Positions 24,401 through 35,759 of a stretch of 64,000 nt of DNA are shown here, one piece after another. Positions within the stretch are counted from its first letter, which is position 1. The number at the start of each line of letters is the position of its first letter. The position numbers were made by a program, and so were the translations under genes. Origin of the DNA: Pachyseris speciosa (taxonomy: Eukaryota; Cnidaria; Anthozoa; Scleractinia; Pachyseridae); assembly GCA_016490735.1 (NCBI GenBank), contig JAEMWC010000049.1, positions 1,597,501-1,661,500 on the forward strand, in the 5' to 3' direction. Under the pieces are notes generated by a model that was given only the letters and a program-made list of their open reading frames with translations, was not told where the DNA came from and did not search any database.

Positions 24401-26788
24401 TGTATATTGTTCAGCTACTGGCTGTGGTATCATTGTACGAATGATATTAGGAACTTTGATCTCTTTCCCAACTGTCAGCTTGAGGCGCTTCTCCCCGAAT
24501 GGCAAGTCTTGAATAAGATGACCACTAGTTATGAAGTCAATAAAGTGATCTAACTGCTTTCTATCCACGCGCATGCGGGGATTGGTACTTTTTGGAACTG
24601 CAACACCTCGACCGTACTGTAAGGAATGCGTAGTGGCCACATGGTATCTGTACCTACTCAGTTCAGGGATGAATTTCTTTATCGCGGCAAACGAAGCAAC
24701 TCCCGACATCACTGATAAAACTTGTCGCTTAGTATCCCATCCGGACATGTTTTTATAAGCCTCTACCAAAGCCTCTAAGTAGGGTTCTTCAGAAAGCTGC
24801 GTAGTTGTGTCGATTCCCAACGCAGCGCGTATCGAATGCGAACTTTGTAGAGCATTCCACAAACATGCGGCGTTCTCCTCGGATACAGTATTTACTGAAG
24901 ACTGCAGTTATTATATCCGATGTGCGTTCGACATAACGCTCTCTTGTTCTCTCACTAGCCTCTTCCCATGGAAGCATAGGCTTTCGGCTTAGTGGCATTA
25001 CGCGACATTCTTCGAGGAAGGCATTCAACTTAAGACGTCGCACCATACGTGCATCACATAGTGCCTCGTCAGACGACGACGCTGTTTCGGCAGTAAGGTG
25101 GACAGAATCAGCGGTATTATCAGCTGTTGTGAGAGCACAAAGCGAACTTGTTAGCTTATCCTCATCCACTGCAAAACTGCCCTCTTCTTCGACCTGCGAA
25201 TTATGAAAAGATTCAGTTATGATCATGTATCAAATAGAATTTCAGTGTTTGCTTTCGTTTCCTAGTCAGGCTCGAAGTCATGATGTATAACTATATTCTG
25301 TATATCTCCCGTTAAGGGGCATTGCCTTACCATAACGCGCAAGCGCAAAACATTTTGTTTCCTCTTTCTGGAAGACTAGATGCTTGGCAGCGATAATAAC
25401 TTCTTGATCTTCACTTTCCTCGTCGTCATCATCGTCGCCTTCATTTCCATCATCGTCAAGATCCGGCTCTCTTTTGCTGAGCGCAGCCAAATTTCCCTTA
25501 CATCTCTTACAGACAGCTATAATGAAAAGACAATTGTAAAACACCATTATAGGAAAAAGGCTTCTAAATGGAACGATTTTTGTATAGTGGTCCATCCGCC
25601 GGTTTGTTATTAATTACGGCTACGTTATCCGGTGGAAGGGGAGGGGGTTCGGGGGAGAGTGAGGGAGAACGCTCTCCCTACACCATTGTGTCATGGGTTC
25701 GATTCCCGGAATCAGCAGTGGCGGATTCAGGGGTGGGGCCGAGGGGGCCTTGGTCCCCCCTTTTTTCCTGTGGGTAGTTTTAAAAAAAGCTTCTGTAACC
25801 AATCGACTTTTAAGTGGCATTGTGCATCAGGCGGTTTTATTTATTTCTTCGGCCCCCTCTTTCTGGATTTTCTGGAGAGGGCTGAATTTGTTGGTTCTCT
25901 CCTCTACCCCGAGAGGTTCTTCTCCGGTACGCCGGTTTTTCCCTCTCATCAACGCCGATGTTTTGATTTGATTTGATTTGATTTGAGTTGAGTTGAATAG
26001 TTGATTGCTGGACTTCCCCTTCCCCCATACATGCCCTTCCGCTATAGGTAATATGTCTCTTGTTCCAGCTGATTGTATGGTCAGCTGATTGGACAATCCA
26101 GGATAATCATCATCATCATCATCTGAGAATGACGCCATTTGCCGGCGCAAGTACATACCTGATCCTACAGGTAGTAATATTTCGTGTGTCTCCTTTACGA
26201 AATTAAGACCGCATACGCCGGTGGTGGAGGGAGACTTGTGGACAGCAAGGGCTTTAGGAATACTGCATAAGACCCGACCATGGCTCCCCTTGGCGCGCCG
26301 CCAGCGAGTTCCAAACAGATCACGATGACGCGGGCGAATTGTGGCTGTTAAGTCGTTCTCGTCAGGTGCAAAAGTTCCTGCAAAAATCGCACTAAGATTG
26401 CTTTGTTGAAATATAATTTATGGTTCCATGATACATGGTACATCGTTAGTGGTATATAAAGATATATGTCAGTTTGTGATCCGTCTTTTGGTTATTAGAC
26501 AGTCTTGATACTCAGTGCTGACGATTGTGAATTGCTGATTGCAACATACCCATAGGCTATAAATACAATATCAGAAACATACCATAACATGATAGGTTTA
26601 CCTGCTCGAGCAAGGAGAAGCCTTGACTCGTTCCGTATCGCAATGTCATCGCTAATTTTGCAGAACTTTAGATGTCCTTTTACGTCTCTATCACAGTCCC
26701 GGATAGAAACACACGCCACGTTTGAAGGGTAATCTGTACTCGCACCGCAAGGACCACCAACGAGTCTAGAAAACTCACAGAGAGCCAT
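21410..26788 (-). CDS. large zinc-finger / DDE-like transposase candidate (multi-exon, with apparent frameshifts)
   Basis: Likely transposase of the enclosing element, nuclear by inference. Exons by eye (minus strand): 26,788-26,602; 26,377-26,159; 25,516-25,331; about 25,193-24,149; 23,898-22,899; about 22,811-22,339; about 21,866-21,410. Exons 1-3 carry cysteine clusters (GGPCG, CKRCKGN) and acidic runs. Exon 5 begins with a Cys/His cluster (ECDHQHDERCSQC) and then has the core SDWAMK, LRQDNAGCYH and DFSDPQGGKGAAD. The acidic residues at about 23,557, 23,308 and 23,214 (or 23,185) resemble a DDE/RNase-H triad. Exon 6 has half a C2H2 finger (CPVDGC ... HLSLEAC). Total is roughly 1,100 residues. 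Apparent frameshifts lie near 24,890, 22,606 and 21,480, and the exon 3/4 phase does not fit, so it is either a recent pseudogene or has assembly indels. The DDE reading is inference. Confidence 0.6.
23947..23983 (+). ncRNA. hammerhead-ribozyme-like motif
   Basis: Reads CACA-CUGAAGA-A-GGGU(UAUAC)AUCC-GAAA-CGUC-UGUG. Helix I is CACA/UGUG (4 bp), helix II is GGGU/AUCC, helix III is minimal (AC/GU), and the cleavage site would follow GUC. One unpaired A between the CUGANGA box and helix II departs from the textbook form. It lies in the 250-bp intron between exons 4 and 5 of the transposase-like gene, on the opposite strand. Hammerheads with minimal helix III are known from Penelope-like elements. 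Confidence 0.55.
25620..26000. repeat. repeat inserted in intron 2 of the transposase-like gene
   Basis: Contains a tRNA-like B-box (GGGTTCGATTCCCGG near 25,697), a GGCGGATTCAGG...GGGGCC block and the complementary CGGCCCCCTCTTTCTGG block. It ends in a (TTTGA)n tract at about 25,967-25,990. It produces frames on both strands that are not exons of the gene. Confidence 0.5.
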
Positions 26789-27439
26789 CCTCGTGAAAAA
26801 GTAGTTCGACAATACGCACTTCACTCAGTTTACCCGAGGAATCTCCCAAACAACATTACGTCACGTGATCTGAAAACTGTGGGATCTTTCTGATGGTGAG
26901 TGTTTTCTTACTTTGCGCTTTCCATAATACACTCGTTAGTAAATAACTTGGCAACCAAGCAGTCAGTGTTTCGACAGGATTTGCCGCGCTGAGAATAACA
27001 CGGATTGAAACAGCGCAAACGTAGCTGTAGAAATTTACAGGCCTCGTGAGAAATATTCTATTTGCTAAAATTACTCGGTGGGAAAATGTATGATAGCAAA
27101 TCAACAAATCATATGTATTCAGGAACCCACGATCTAGAATATCTCCCCTTTGAAAAATGAACTTCAAGAAATCTAGAAAACAATCAACAGAGTTTATTGC
27201 ACTTGGAGTAGGAATATATATATATATATTTTATTTTCGTGATTCACAAAAACACTGCCATTACAGTCATGCTTATTTATTTGCCTGTGCTAAATATAAC
27301 TCCTCTGGGAAAAATAATTCATTGCAACATATAAAATCAGCAAATACAAATATTCCAATTTCAGAAACCCATGACCTCAAATGTTGCATTCTTTGGAACC
27401 CTCAACTTGAAGAAACCCAGGTGATAGGCTGATGATGAT

Positions 27440-28250
27440 TTTTTGGACTTTTTAGGGGAAGTCGCAGTGAATTAATTTGTCACGCAAGCACTGTCACGCG
27501 CTAATGTTGGTTCAAAAAGAGCTTTTATTCAAGAATTTATCAAAATAATCCCAGGAACGAGAGAGAATATCACTTCTCTCGGCTATTTTTTGGCATGATA
27601 AATGGTTAAGAAATTTTTGAACAAATTAGGGGAAGTAATTTTAAATGTTTTACTTCTCGACACGCACTGAAATTTGACAATTACGCTATGTCGAAAGACT
27701 GAAAATGGCTTGGACGTTTGATTTTCCTAACAAGTGAGTATTTACGGGCCGCCGGTAGATTTTTTATATGTTAGAAATGAAAGGCTAAGAATCACTAGAA
27801 AGCATTTTTATTGAAAAAATAATATGCACCAGCTGAAATTTTTGCCCTTGGATTTAGCGCAAAATTTAATCGCAACGACTTTGTTTTAGAATGGGCTCAT
27901 ATGGGGTCCTGTAAAATTTTTGGAAAAGCCAAAGACAAAGTAAAGATACCTTTTCTTAGAAGCCCAGATAGTATACTTTTACGAGATATCAAACAGGGTT
28001 TTATTTGTTTTGCTTTTATTGCTTTGCGAGGCTGCTCAACATTCGCAACATTTGCTGATTTTGGGGTGGTGCCAAGCCCCCATCTCGGCGAAATGAGACA
28101 TTGCTCGATTTCTTGAAAAATAACATTTTCTGAAACTTTCTAACTCCATTTTTGAAAATAGTTCTATATAGGGATTATTTTAATAAAATAAAATGGAGGT
28201 CGAATTTTTTGAACTGTCGGACGATGTTTGCTATTTACTGGCAGCGGCTC
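27440..28250 (-). repeat. right terminal inverted repeat
   Basis: Inverted partner of 19,836-20,640. The inner end is near GTGAATTAATTTGTCACGC and the outer end is GGCAGCGGCTC. Confidence 0.8.
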
Positions 28251-28440
28251 TTAATTCTGTGGGACGTTAAAGAACCCACGCACTGTTCGACGTAGTCCCC
28301 GGTGTGGTGGTCTATCTCTACTAGGGTGTGGGGAAGGAATTTGCAGTTACAGATTTGCAGAGGGATTTGCAGTTACAGTAATTGGCGCACGCTGTTGTAG
28401 TGTCCCTGCCAGGTCTCTGGCGAAGCTAATAAAATAAAAA
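28251..28440 (+). mobile_element. tRNA-derived SINE, 3' half
   Basis: Begins TTAATTCTGTGGGACGTTAA and runs through GGTCTCTGGCGAAGC into an A-rich tail. The same segment exists as a separate copy at 37,905-38,100 (minus strand). It is the continuation of the SINE head at 19,653, displaced by the 8.4-kb element. Confidence 0.75.
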
Positions 28441-28970
28441 TGTTTCCTTCGCGGCAACATGCGGACTGCAGAGGAAACGGTTTTGTTTGTGGCATAAAAG
28501 TAAATGACTTGATGTTTTTTATCATTTTCTAATCGTTTATCAACTGAAATAGGTATGGTCATAAGAGAAATAAAACCGTAAAACTTCGGGCAAGTCGTCA
28601 AGTGTGTTATTTTTTCAAAATATTACAATTTCTGTGCTAGAAAAACCGATCTTTTGTGGTGTTATTTTCAACATGTCGATCGATCGGCTTTTCACAGACA
28701 CGCAAGAATTTCACGACAGGAAAGTTTCTAACGAATGGTTCATTCTTACACTTGTTGTGGTCCTTTGCACCAGTAGACCGCAGTAGTCGACCGCAGGACT
28801 CAAAACGAACGTATTTCAAATTGTAAAAGACATTTTAAAGAAAATGGCTTTATACGAGGGTGGATGCATTGAATTAAAATTATCACTGAGAAAGTTCAAG
28901 ATATAAGGTAGGCGAATTTACAGAATTTCTAATGCGACTGTTTATCGATAAGTAATGGTAGTAGGACTGA
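28441..28970. other. intergenic, nothing recognised
   Basis: AT-rich; short frames on both strands show no recognisable protein. Confidence 0.35.
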
Positions 28971-28974
28971 GTGG

Positions 28975-29480
28975 AGTACAATTCATAATGGTAATTGAAC
29001 TGAGTGAAGTGCAATTTGGTCTGAAATCATACGCGTGATTTCAAAATCGAACGAGCGCGCAGCGCGAGTTTGATTTGAAATCACAAGTATGATTTCAGAC
29101 CAAAATTGCATGACACGAAGTTCAATTACCACTTTATTACACCCATTTTGAAATCACACAGTATTTTTCAATATTAATATTTGTTTGTCCATGAAATTTG
29201 ATAGGTTAGTATTATTTCACTTTCATTTTGATCAGTTACAGAAAGGATGCGATTTAGAGTAAAAAATGGTGCAATTTGGGAATAAATTGCACGTTTGAGA
29301 GCCAATCAGATTGCAAGGATCACCAGTGATTTAAAAATGGGTGTAATAAAGGGAGTAATCGGGCGAGTGATTTAAAAATTGGCCGAGCGCGTAGCGCGAG
29401 GCTGATTTGAAATCACGAGCACGATTACCCTTGAATTGTACGACACGAAGTCCGATTACCAATTAATTGTGTCAATAACA
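28975..29480. mobile_element. nested palindromic repeats (GAGCGCGCAGCGCGAG type)
   Basis: Two related hairpins. One is centred near 29,055 with arms ATTTCAAAATCGAACGAGCG / GTTTGATTTGAAATCAC and outer TGGTAATTGAA / TTCAATTACCA. The second, around 29,340-29,460, has CGAGCGCGTAGCGCGAG at its centre. Shared AATGGGTGTAATAAAG or its complement borders them. Non-coding DNA transposon remnants. Confidence 0.65.
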
Positions 29481-29607
29481 AAATAGAAGAAACTCTAGAG
29501 GTCAACTTTCTAAATTGTAAAACGTATTGTACAAAATAACCAAGGCGCAAAAAGATGGATAACTTACACAGCATGGCAGCTACTGCTCAACATACCCAAA
29601 TAAGGTA

Positions 29608-29668
29608 ACTGTCCGATTTGGCCTGTCCGATTACAAGTGTTTGTAATCGGACAGCTCAAATCGGACAG
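29608..29668. repeat. short palindrome (TCCGATTACAAG)
   Basis: GTCCGATTTG...CTGTCCGATTACAA pairs with TTGTAATCGGACAG...CAAATCGGACAG, a compact inverted repeat. Confidence 0.65.
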
Positions 29669-29985
29669 TTTGGACTTGAAGCAGCCAATTAAGCCACAAA
29701 TAAAGGCTGTTAAGAACCAATCATATTCGAGCATTTTGTTATTGACACAATTACAGTTTTAATCCCACGCAGCCCCACGTAGTAGTTCCACGTGGTATAA
29801 CATTGACGTTTGGCAAAATAGCTCTTTTTATAACTTGAGAGTTATTTTCGGCAGTCTGCAAAATAATTTAGGGCACTTTAGGGATGCAGTTGGCTTTGAT
29901 TTCTCCATTTTCCAGGTTCCACATCCTCCGCCATTTTGTTGTCATGCCATGTCATCTAAAAAGTGACTGAGATTCACCATGGCAA

Positions 29986-30150
29986 CGGACTGGATAGCGG
30001 CTTATCCTGTGGATAGTTATCCATCGCACTATCCAGGCTTTGTGCAACGACTTTTTATCCACTGGATAACTATCCGGTGGATAGCAATTTTATCCGGCGG
30101 ATAGGTTTATCCAGTGGATAAAGTTATCCGCACTTTGAACAACCGGGGCC
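29986..30150. mobile_element. hairpin MITE, TGTTCAAAG family, copy 3
   Basis: Ends with CTTTGAACAACCGGGGCC, the conserved terminus of the family, and is filled with TATCCACTGGATAAC-type units. The left terminus is missing. Confidence 0.65.
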
Positions 30151-31249
30151 TGGAATACAAACAAAGACGCAGTCACACAATTCATTGACCACCACCCGAC
30201 TGTCTGGTTTGCGGCTGTAATATCCTGCAATGAAACTACGGGCTTGAAATTATAGGTGGCCTCTGGCTTAATTTGAGAAAGTTTTACGGTATCAAAGGAA
30301 AGGATGCCTGAAAATAATTGTAATTAGAGCAGTACTCGTGCAAAGTCACGTACGAAGCACAGATGACTGCTCTAAACTCGTCACCAGTCTCCCCCAAAAT
30401 TGGAGCCAAATTTAAATTGCGGTCAAGCATCTTTGAAAGGCTTAAAACCTAATTTCTCCCTTTTTCCTTTGCAAATGACTGTTTTTTCCTTCTTTAGGTA
30501 TGATGAACTGTCAAAAACTCGAAAAAAAATTCATTTCATAGGCACCTTAAAAACATCGCACTTGGGCGTGGTAATGTTTTATGCTCAATGAAGCGGTGCT
30601 TAGACTATTGTCAGAAGTCGGAGGTTAGAGGAGGTGCTCGGGCATTTGGTTTCGTGCGGTAACTTGAACACACACCTACGTCTCGTGTGGCTATCCCAGT
30701 CGCCAAGCAGCTAAAAACAACAACCTTTTCAGAATTCAGCGGGTGACGCTTAAAAAAAGAGGAACGGTTTTAGTTTGCGACAGAAATTTCTGTCGCGAAC
30801 TAAGAGAGCGATCACCCACTGCAGTAGTCGATACTCTTCAGTCTAATGTTTACAACAACAACAAAAACAACAACAACAACTTTTTTATTTTGCTAGATAT
30901 ATAGAATATAATAAAGAAAAGAAATATTAAGTTAAATAAGCAAAACAACTATTCAGAATAGTAAACATCTAAACGAGCTGAGTAGTTCTTATACTTTAAA
31001 TAGGTTGTAGGAAGAATAAGAAAAGAAAAGAAACAACGATAGGAAAAGAAAAAAAACTGAATATAAACAAGTATAATATAGTAACAGTACCAGTTATTGA
31101 CAGAACAAAATTTGTGCATTGGTTGATGAAGGGCTTATTTTACTTAACTTTACAGAAATGGTCGTCTCAAGATACTTAAATTATGCTGAAATAGCTAAAG
31201 GACTTCTTTGTGTGGATAAAAGGAGGAAAATGCTTGCACGTGTTTGATA
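30151..31249. other. intergenic, nothing recognised
   Basis: Contains (CAA)n near 30,855-30,880 and A-rich tracts. No gene supported. Confidence 0.4.
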
Positions 31250-31640
31250 CCGGCCTGGAGGTGGGGAGGGGATACTCCCTTATATGGGTTATATAGGTAT
31301 GTACGGCTCCAAAGAGTATGGTTTTGTAGCCATTTTGGTCTGAAATAGGGTATGGTTTGTGAACTCTATTTTTAGATTGGGAATATTTTTTTTAGAAGAA
31401 ACTACTTCTTCATCATTAGGCGATAAAACCACCAACAGAAGCCTTTTTCAAATTATGTTTACGCCAACCTTGTACTTGAAATAGGTCTGAAATAGTGTAT
31501 CGAATTTTTGGTCAGGTCAAGGGTGGGGAAAATCGCAGATTTTGGTGTGAAATAGGGTAAAGGTTTCAGGAAGCGGGCCACACACCCCTCACCCAAATTT
31601 TTCTTGGAGTACCCCATTCCCCCTACCGGGGAAAGCCGGG
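31250..31640. mobile_element. GGGTACTCCC-type repeat, copy 1
   Basis: A low-GC body with repeated GAAATAGGGTATGG / CTGAAATAGGGTA words is framed by G-rich and C-rich ends (GGGATACTCCCTTATATGGG and GGAGTACCCCATTCCCCC). Related copies lie at about 36,825-37,225 (inverted), 39,845-40,275 and, partially, 33,880, 40,890 and 43,450. Confidence 0.65.
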
Positions 31641-32180
31641 TACAATCAGCCCAGGAGTGAAAACCCCGTGAAACACAATGAAAAGCTCTGGCTCACGATG
31701 AACGTGAAGGTCTATAAAAATCAACTTTTTCGTAATCCACCCTTTAAAGTGATGCCGTTGAGCTTGAATTCGGCAGCATTTCCCTTACAATGGAAATAAA
31801 AATAATGAAATCAAGTTGCAAATCGTCAGAAAATCATCACACTTTAGAGCATCTTGTGCTGCTAAGGGAAATAATAGCTTGCTAATAACGCGTACAATTT
31901 GTTATTTCATGATGTATCAGTACAGGACCAAACTTGCTACAAATAGCTTCCAAGAAAGTAGAAAGCACCCGTTAATGTATGTAATTCTTTATAAACATTC
32001 TTACTCAGGATCTAAAGAGAAACACTTTATATTTGAAACGGTTTCAAAAATCAGTTATATCAGCATATTTTATGTTACGCTACAGTGCCAGTCTTCAGTT
32101 GACGGGTGGGTTCCAAGCCTGCAAATACGTATTCGCAGGCTAGTAGGTTTCACATTAGGCGATAAGACCACCAACAAAAC

Positions 32181-32935
32181 CCTAGCCTGCGTGACAGGCG
32201 TAGAAAGTGGAGGGGGAGGGGTAGGGGTAGGTTGGGTTCCTAGCCTGCGTGATAGGCGTAGAAAGCGGAAGGGGAGGGGTAGGGGTAGGTTGGGTTCCTA
32301 GCCTGCGTGATAGGCGTAGAAAGCGGAAGGGGAGGGGTAGGGGTAGGGTGGGTTCCAAGCCTGCGTGACAGGCGTAGAAAGCGGAGGGGGAGGGGTAGGG
32401 GTAGGGTGGGTTCCTAGCCTGCGCGACAGGCGTAGAAAGGGGAGGGGGAGGGGTAGGGGTAGGGTGGGTTCCTAGCCTGCGTGACAGGCGTAGAAAGCGG
32501 AGGGGGAGGGGTAGGGGTAGGGTGGGTTCCAAGCCTGCGTGACAGGCGTAGAAAGCGGAGGGGAAGGGGTAGGGGTAGGGTGGGTTCCTAGCCTGCGTGA
32601 CAGGCGTAGAAAGGGGAGGGGCAGGGGTAGGGGTAGGGTGGGTTCCTAGCCTGCGTGACAGGCGTAGAAAGTGGAGGGGGAGGGGTAGGAGTAGGGTGGG
32701 TTCCTAGCCTGCGTGACAGGCGTAGAAAGCGGAGGGGGAGGGGTAGGGGTAGGGTGGGTTCCTAGCCTGCGTGACAGGCGTAGAAAGCGGAGGGGGAGGG
32801 GTAGGGGTAGGGTGGGTTCCTAGCCTGCGTGACAGGCGTAGAAAGGGAGGGGGAGGGGTAGGGGTAGGGTGGGTTCCTAGCCTGCGTGACAGGCGTAGAA
32901 AGCGGAGGGGGAGGGGTAGGGGTAGGGTGGGTTCC
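32181..32935. repeat. 58-bp G-rich minisatellite, about 13 units
   Basis: The unit contains TAGCCTGCGTGACAGGCGTA, then GAAAGCGGAGG, then GGGAGGGGTAGGGGTAGGGT. Units are near identical, with a few substitutions. Each has at least four G-runs and should be able to form a G-quadruplex. The other arm of the inverted duplication has only one unit (about 44,592-44,645). The proline-rich frames across it are artefacts. Confidence 0.9.
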
Positions 32936-34719
32936 CAGCCTGTATTCGCACGCTAGTGGGTTTCACACTTGACTGACTGACAAACAAAATGACGTAATCC
33001 TGCTCGCTTCATTTCGTTTGGTGAACGTGTGATAACCATTACGTACTGATATAGCACAGTTTACAACCGGATTTTGCAGGCTAAACCATCTTTCAGTCGA
33101 TTTTAAGACCGCAACTTTTTTTTTTTGCTGAGGAAGGAAATATATTTTAATATATATAAGCATATGACTTACTTTTTCCATGAAATCCAAGGATCAACCT
33201 TATCCGATCACGCAATGACTTTAGGCTGTCGGTCGTATTGCCGATGACTGTGCTAATTCGCGCATGACCTGCACTGTGCAAAGACTAAAACCTTCGTTGC
33301 TGCATCCAGACAACATCGCTCTGAACTATAGGTACAAACTTCACAGATAACTCTCAAGCAACTCTATTAAAACACTACGCTCCTTTGAGTGACTTGCAAT
33401 AGAACTTCTACCTCCTAATTTAGATACACGAAATATTTCCACTCCAAATTGTTAAAATTCGTTTCCCTTCTTATTAAATGTACTTCGCCGGAAACTTTCA
33501 ATTAGTCAAGATTGTTAATTGGCTCTTCTCTCAAATATTTTTGTAGGTAAATTACCAGGGAGGGAGAGGGGGGAGCACTCAAGGTACGTTTGGCTCGGGG
33601 TGGGCCGCCGAGGACTTCGAACCCTGACCCTGTTAAGACAAAATCCGTTCATTCCGCTACTCTGTTTAAGACAACAGACCTACTTTTCGTGAACCTGATT
33701 TAATTTTCATTTCAAATTCAGAAAGTAATTTTTGTTTTGTTTGTTTGGTTTTTTGTTAACTGACATTGTCAGGTAACCGGCACATGAAGACCGCGAACCG
33801 GCACCGCCAATGTTCACGGCTTACAGTCCAGAAAGACACCTTGTTCAAGACGCTACTTAATAGTGAAATTGTACACCCTGTTTAAGATTCAAGACCTCGA
33901 AAACCATACCCTATCGGGCGGCACATATCCGTTTAGGCCAAGTAAGGGAGTGTCCCCCTAGCGTAAATACACAAACGCCAGGCGTGACTAACTGAACGCT
34001 TTCAATAGTATTTTGGTTTACCCCCCTGGGGTAAATAAACAAACGCCAGGCGTGATTGAAAACGCTTTCAATATTATTCATTTATAGCATTTTGGTTTTT
34101 GTTAGGATTGGTTTTTGTATAACTAGCGTAAGCGTAAAAGAAATTAAAAAAGAGTGGTGTTTTATTTTGTTTAAAACTTTTTAATGAAGAATCTCAGCAG
34201 TAGATACTAACATGTCCTTGCTAACCACATTTTCAGCGTTGTTAGCCAATCGATACAACTGTTGACCTTATAATACGTTTCTGTTGCTTGAACTAAAATC
34301 ATTTTTGATTACGTGACGATTTCGTCAACAAAGTTGTATAGAAAGTCAGACCTATGCATCTTAGGATATATTTTAATAATTTATATTGAGACTGCCTCTT
34401 CCCCAGTCGTTCGCGATCGCTGGATCTGGGGATATGTGTTGTCAACCACAAAAACTATTCCTTCACATGGCACACCGTCACTTAACGACATGATATGTCA
34501 CTTATGCACTTGTGTAATATTTTATCTACAAATTTGTTTCAGCGGGCCTGAAGCTAAATATTAACCATGACCAGCAGTATAAATATAGATTAGAGGACTG
34601 CATGAATAAGAGCGTATAGTACGTATGAAATGAAAAATAAACCTTTAACACAATCACAGGATTGTACAATAATGGCGATCTGAATGTTCAGAGTCAAACA
34701 CTGATCAAAAACAAAAAAA

Positions 34720-35634
34720 TTAAAATCCTTTTAAAATTATGACTGCTCTGTCTTTAAGCTTTACGATCCTTTTTCCATTTTCATCAGAAAAAGATTGCTC
34801 CTGCCAAAAGTTTAAAATATTGTTCACTGTATCTTCTCTCTCGCATTTTCGGACATTCACCATATCCGTGAGAAAATCCAGCAGATCATTTCCTTCCGGA
34901 GACGAACCATCGAAAACTGACTTGATATCAAGGCGATTGTAATCACCAGGGCATTCGTAATAGAGCCATCCCTTCTCTCTTGCAACAGCGGCGACATCCT
35001 TTTCCGGGTATGAGGCTGTGCGTATTTTGGGGAATTCTTTAGAGTACTTGAACATGACGTCGTCTTCTGCCTGACAGACAGTCATGATGATGCCTTTGTC
35101 TCCAAGCTCGTTCTCGTAGCAGTGCACAAGCGCCTCTTCAATGTCGACGTAATAGATGCTGTGTATGAAGTGGATCAGACTCATTTGGGCATCTTCTTTC
35201 TTTCCCTTCTGCTTCTGGACATATTCTTGGAAGGTCGCGGGAATCCATTCAAAGTCTACAGTTGCTGCATTCACCAAACTTTCCGGCAAGTTTTCAGCTC
35301 GTGCGCGAAACGCCGACAGCCTATCTACAGCTGGTTCAATGACACGATTCACAAATGAGATTGGCTTGTCTCCCTCTTTGCTGGCTATGATTTTGCTGAG
35401 CGCATGTAGAATGTTGATGTCGTTTTCGCCTTCTCCGCTCCCCACACTGAGAACACGGAATGGTGAGCCGTTGAAAATGTCCTGAAATCTATTGTTTGTA
35501 ATAAGTGGTGCGATGTGTTCTGTGATGCATTTTAAGATGGAGTTTTCTTGGTCACATGAATCCAAGAAACACTGGAACGCGCGTGAGTAAGCTTCGGGAT
35601 GCGAGGAAAGAAGACGAGTACTGCGGTCGTCCAT
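34720..35634 (-). CDS. histamine N-methyltransferase-like protein, copy A
   Basis: Predicted S-adenosylmethionine-dependent small-molecule methyltransferase of the histamine N-methyltransferase family, cytosolic by analogy. It has 304 residues against about 292 in the vertebrate enzyme, and is intronless. Visible motifs are VLSVGSGEGENDINIL (residues 61-76, SAM-binding motif I), VIEP (98-101, acidic residue after strand 2), LIHFIHSIYYV (153-163), GIIMTVCQAEDD (181-192) and LLDFLTDMVNV (251-261), all in family order. Start ATG 35,634-35,632 aligns with the twin copy and the region before it diverges in frame. It sits head to head with copy B across a 6.2-kb palindromic spacer. It differs from copy B at E39, H77, E87, S119, V121 and A123. 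The substrate is not proven, since invertebrate members may act on other amines. Confidence 0.85.
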   Translation of the reverse strand: MDDRSTRLLSSHPEAYSRAFQCFLDSCDQENSILKCITEHIAPLITNNRFQDIFNGSPFRVLSVGSGEGENDINILHALSKIIASKEGDKPISFVNRVIEPAVDRLSAFRARAENLPESLVNAATVDFEWIPATFQEYVQKQKGKKEDAQMSLIHFIHSIYYVDIEEALVHCYENELGDKGIIMTVCQAEDDVMFKYSKEFPKIRTASYPEKDVAAVAREKGWLYYECPGDYNRLDIKSVFDGSSPEGNDLLDFLTDMVNVRKCEREDTVNNILNFWQEQSFSDENGKRIVKLKDRAVIILKGF

Positions 35635-35759
35635 TATGCCTTACAATGTCTTCTTTTCAGTCGCAGTTCTGTTGATGTGCACTTTGCCAGTGACTGTAGA
35701 CGTTCTGAAAAAAATAACTTTGGGTAATTCGTTTTAAATAGAAATTGTGGCATGCATGA

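Larger units (their letters stand above)
19836..28250. mobile_element. 8.4-kb DNA transposon with ~0.8-kb inverted repeats and TTAA flanks
   Basis: The outer ends are GAGCCGCTGCCTGTAAATA (left) and the complement of GAGCCGCTGCCAGTAAATA (right). Inverted similarity extends inward about 0.8 kb on each side. The interior is almost entirely occupied by one minus-strand multi-exon gene (21,410-26,788). The insertion interrupts a tRNA-derived SINE whose two halves flank it, and TTAA is duplicated at the borders. TTAA target sites are known for piggyBac and Kolobok-type elements, but the encoded protein does not look like the piggyBac transposase I know. The superfamily is therefore open. Confidence 0.8.

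Noticed and set aside
25827..26156. Extension of transposase-like exon 2 into a 109-codon frame
   Set aside because: A good donor at 26,158 joins in phase to the exon at 25,516 with the expected CxxC motif; the extension runs into an inserted repeat.
32181..32935. CRISPR-like array
   Set aside because: The 58-bp units are contiguous without unique spacers, and the genome is eukaryotic; it is a minisatellite.
32182..32956. Proline- or arginine/glycine-rich proteins on both strands
   Set aside because: Open only because the 58-bp repeat lacks stops in some frames; no start context or relatives.
35122..35485. Plus-strand frames opposite the methyltransferase ORF
   Set aside because: Shadows of the conserved minus-strand gene; the same shadows appear opposite copy B.
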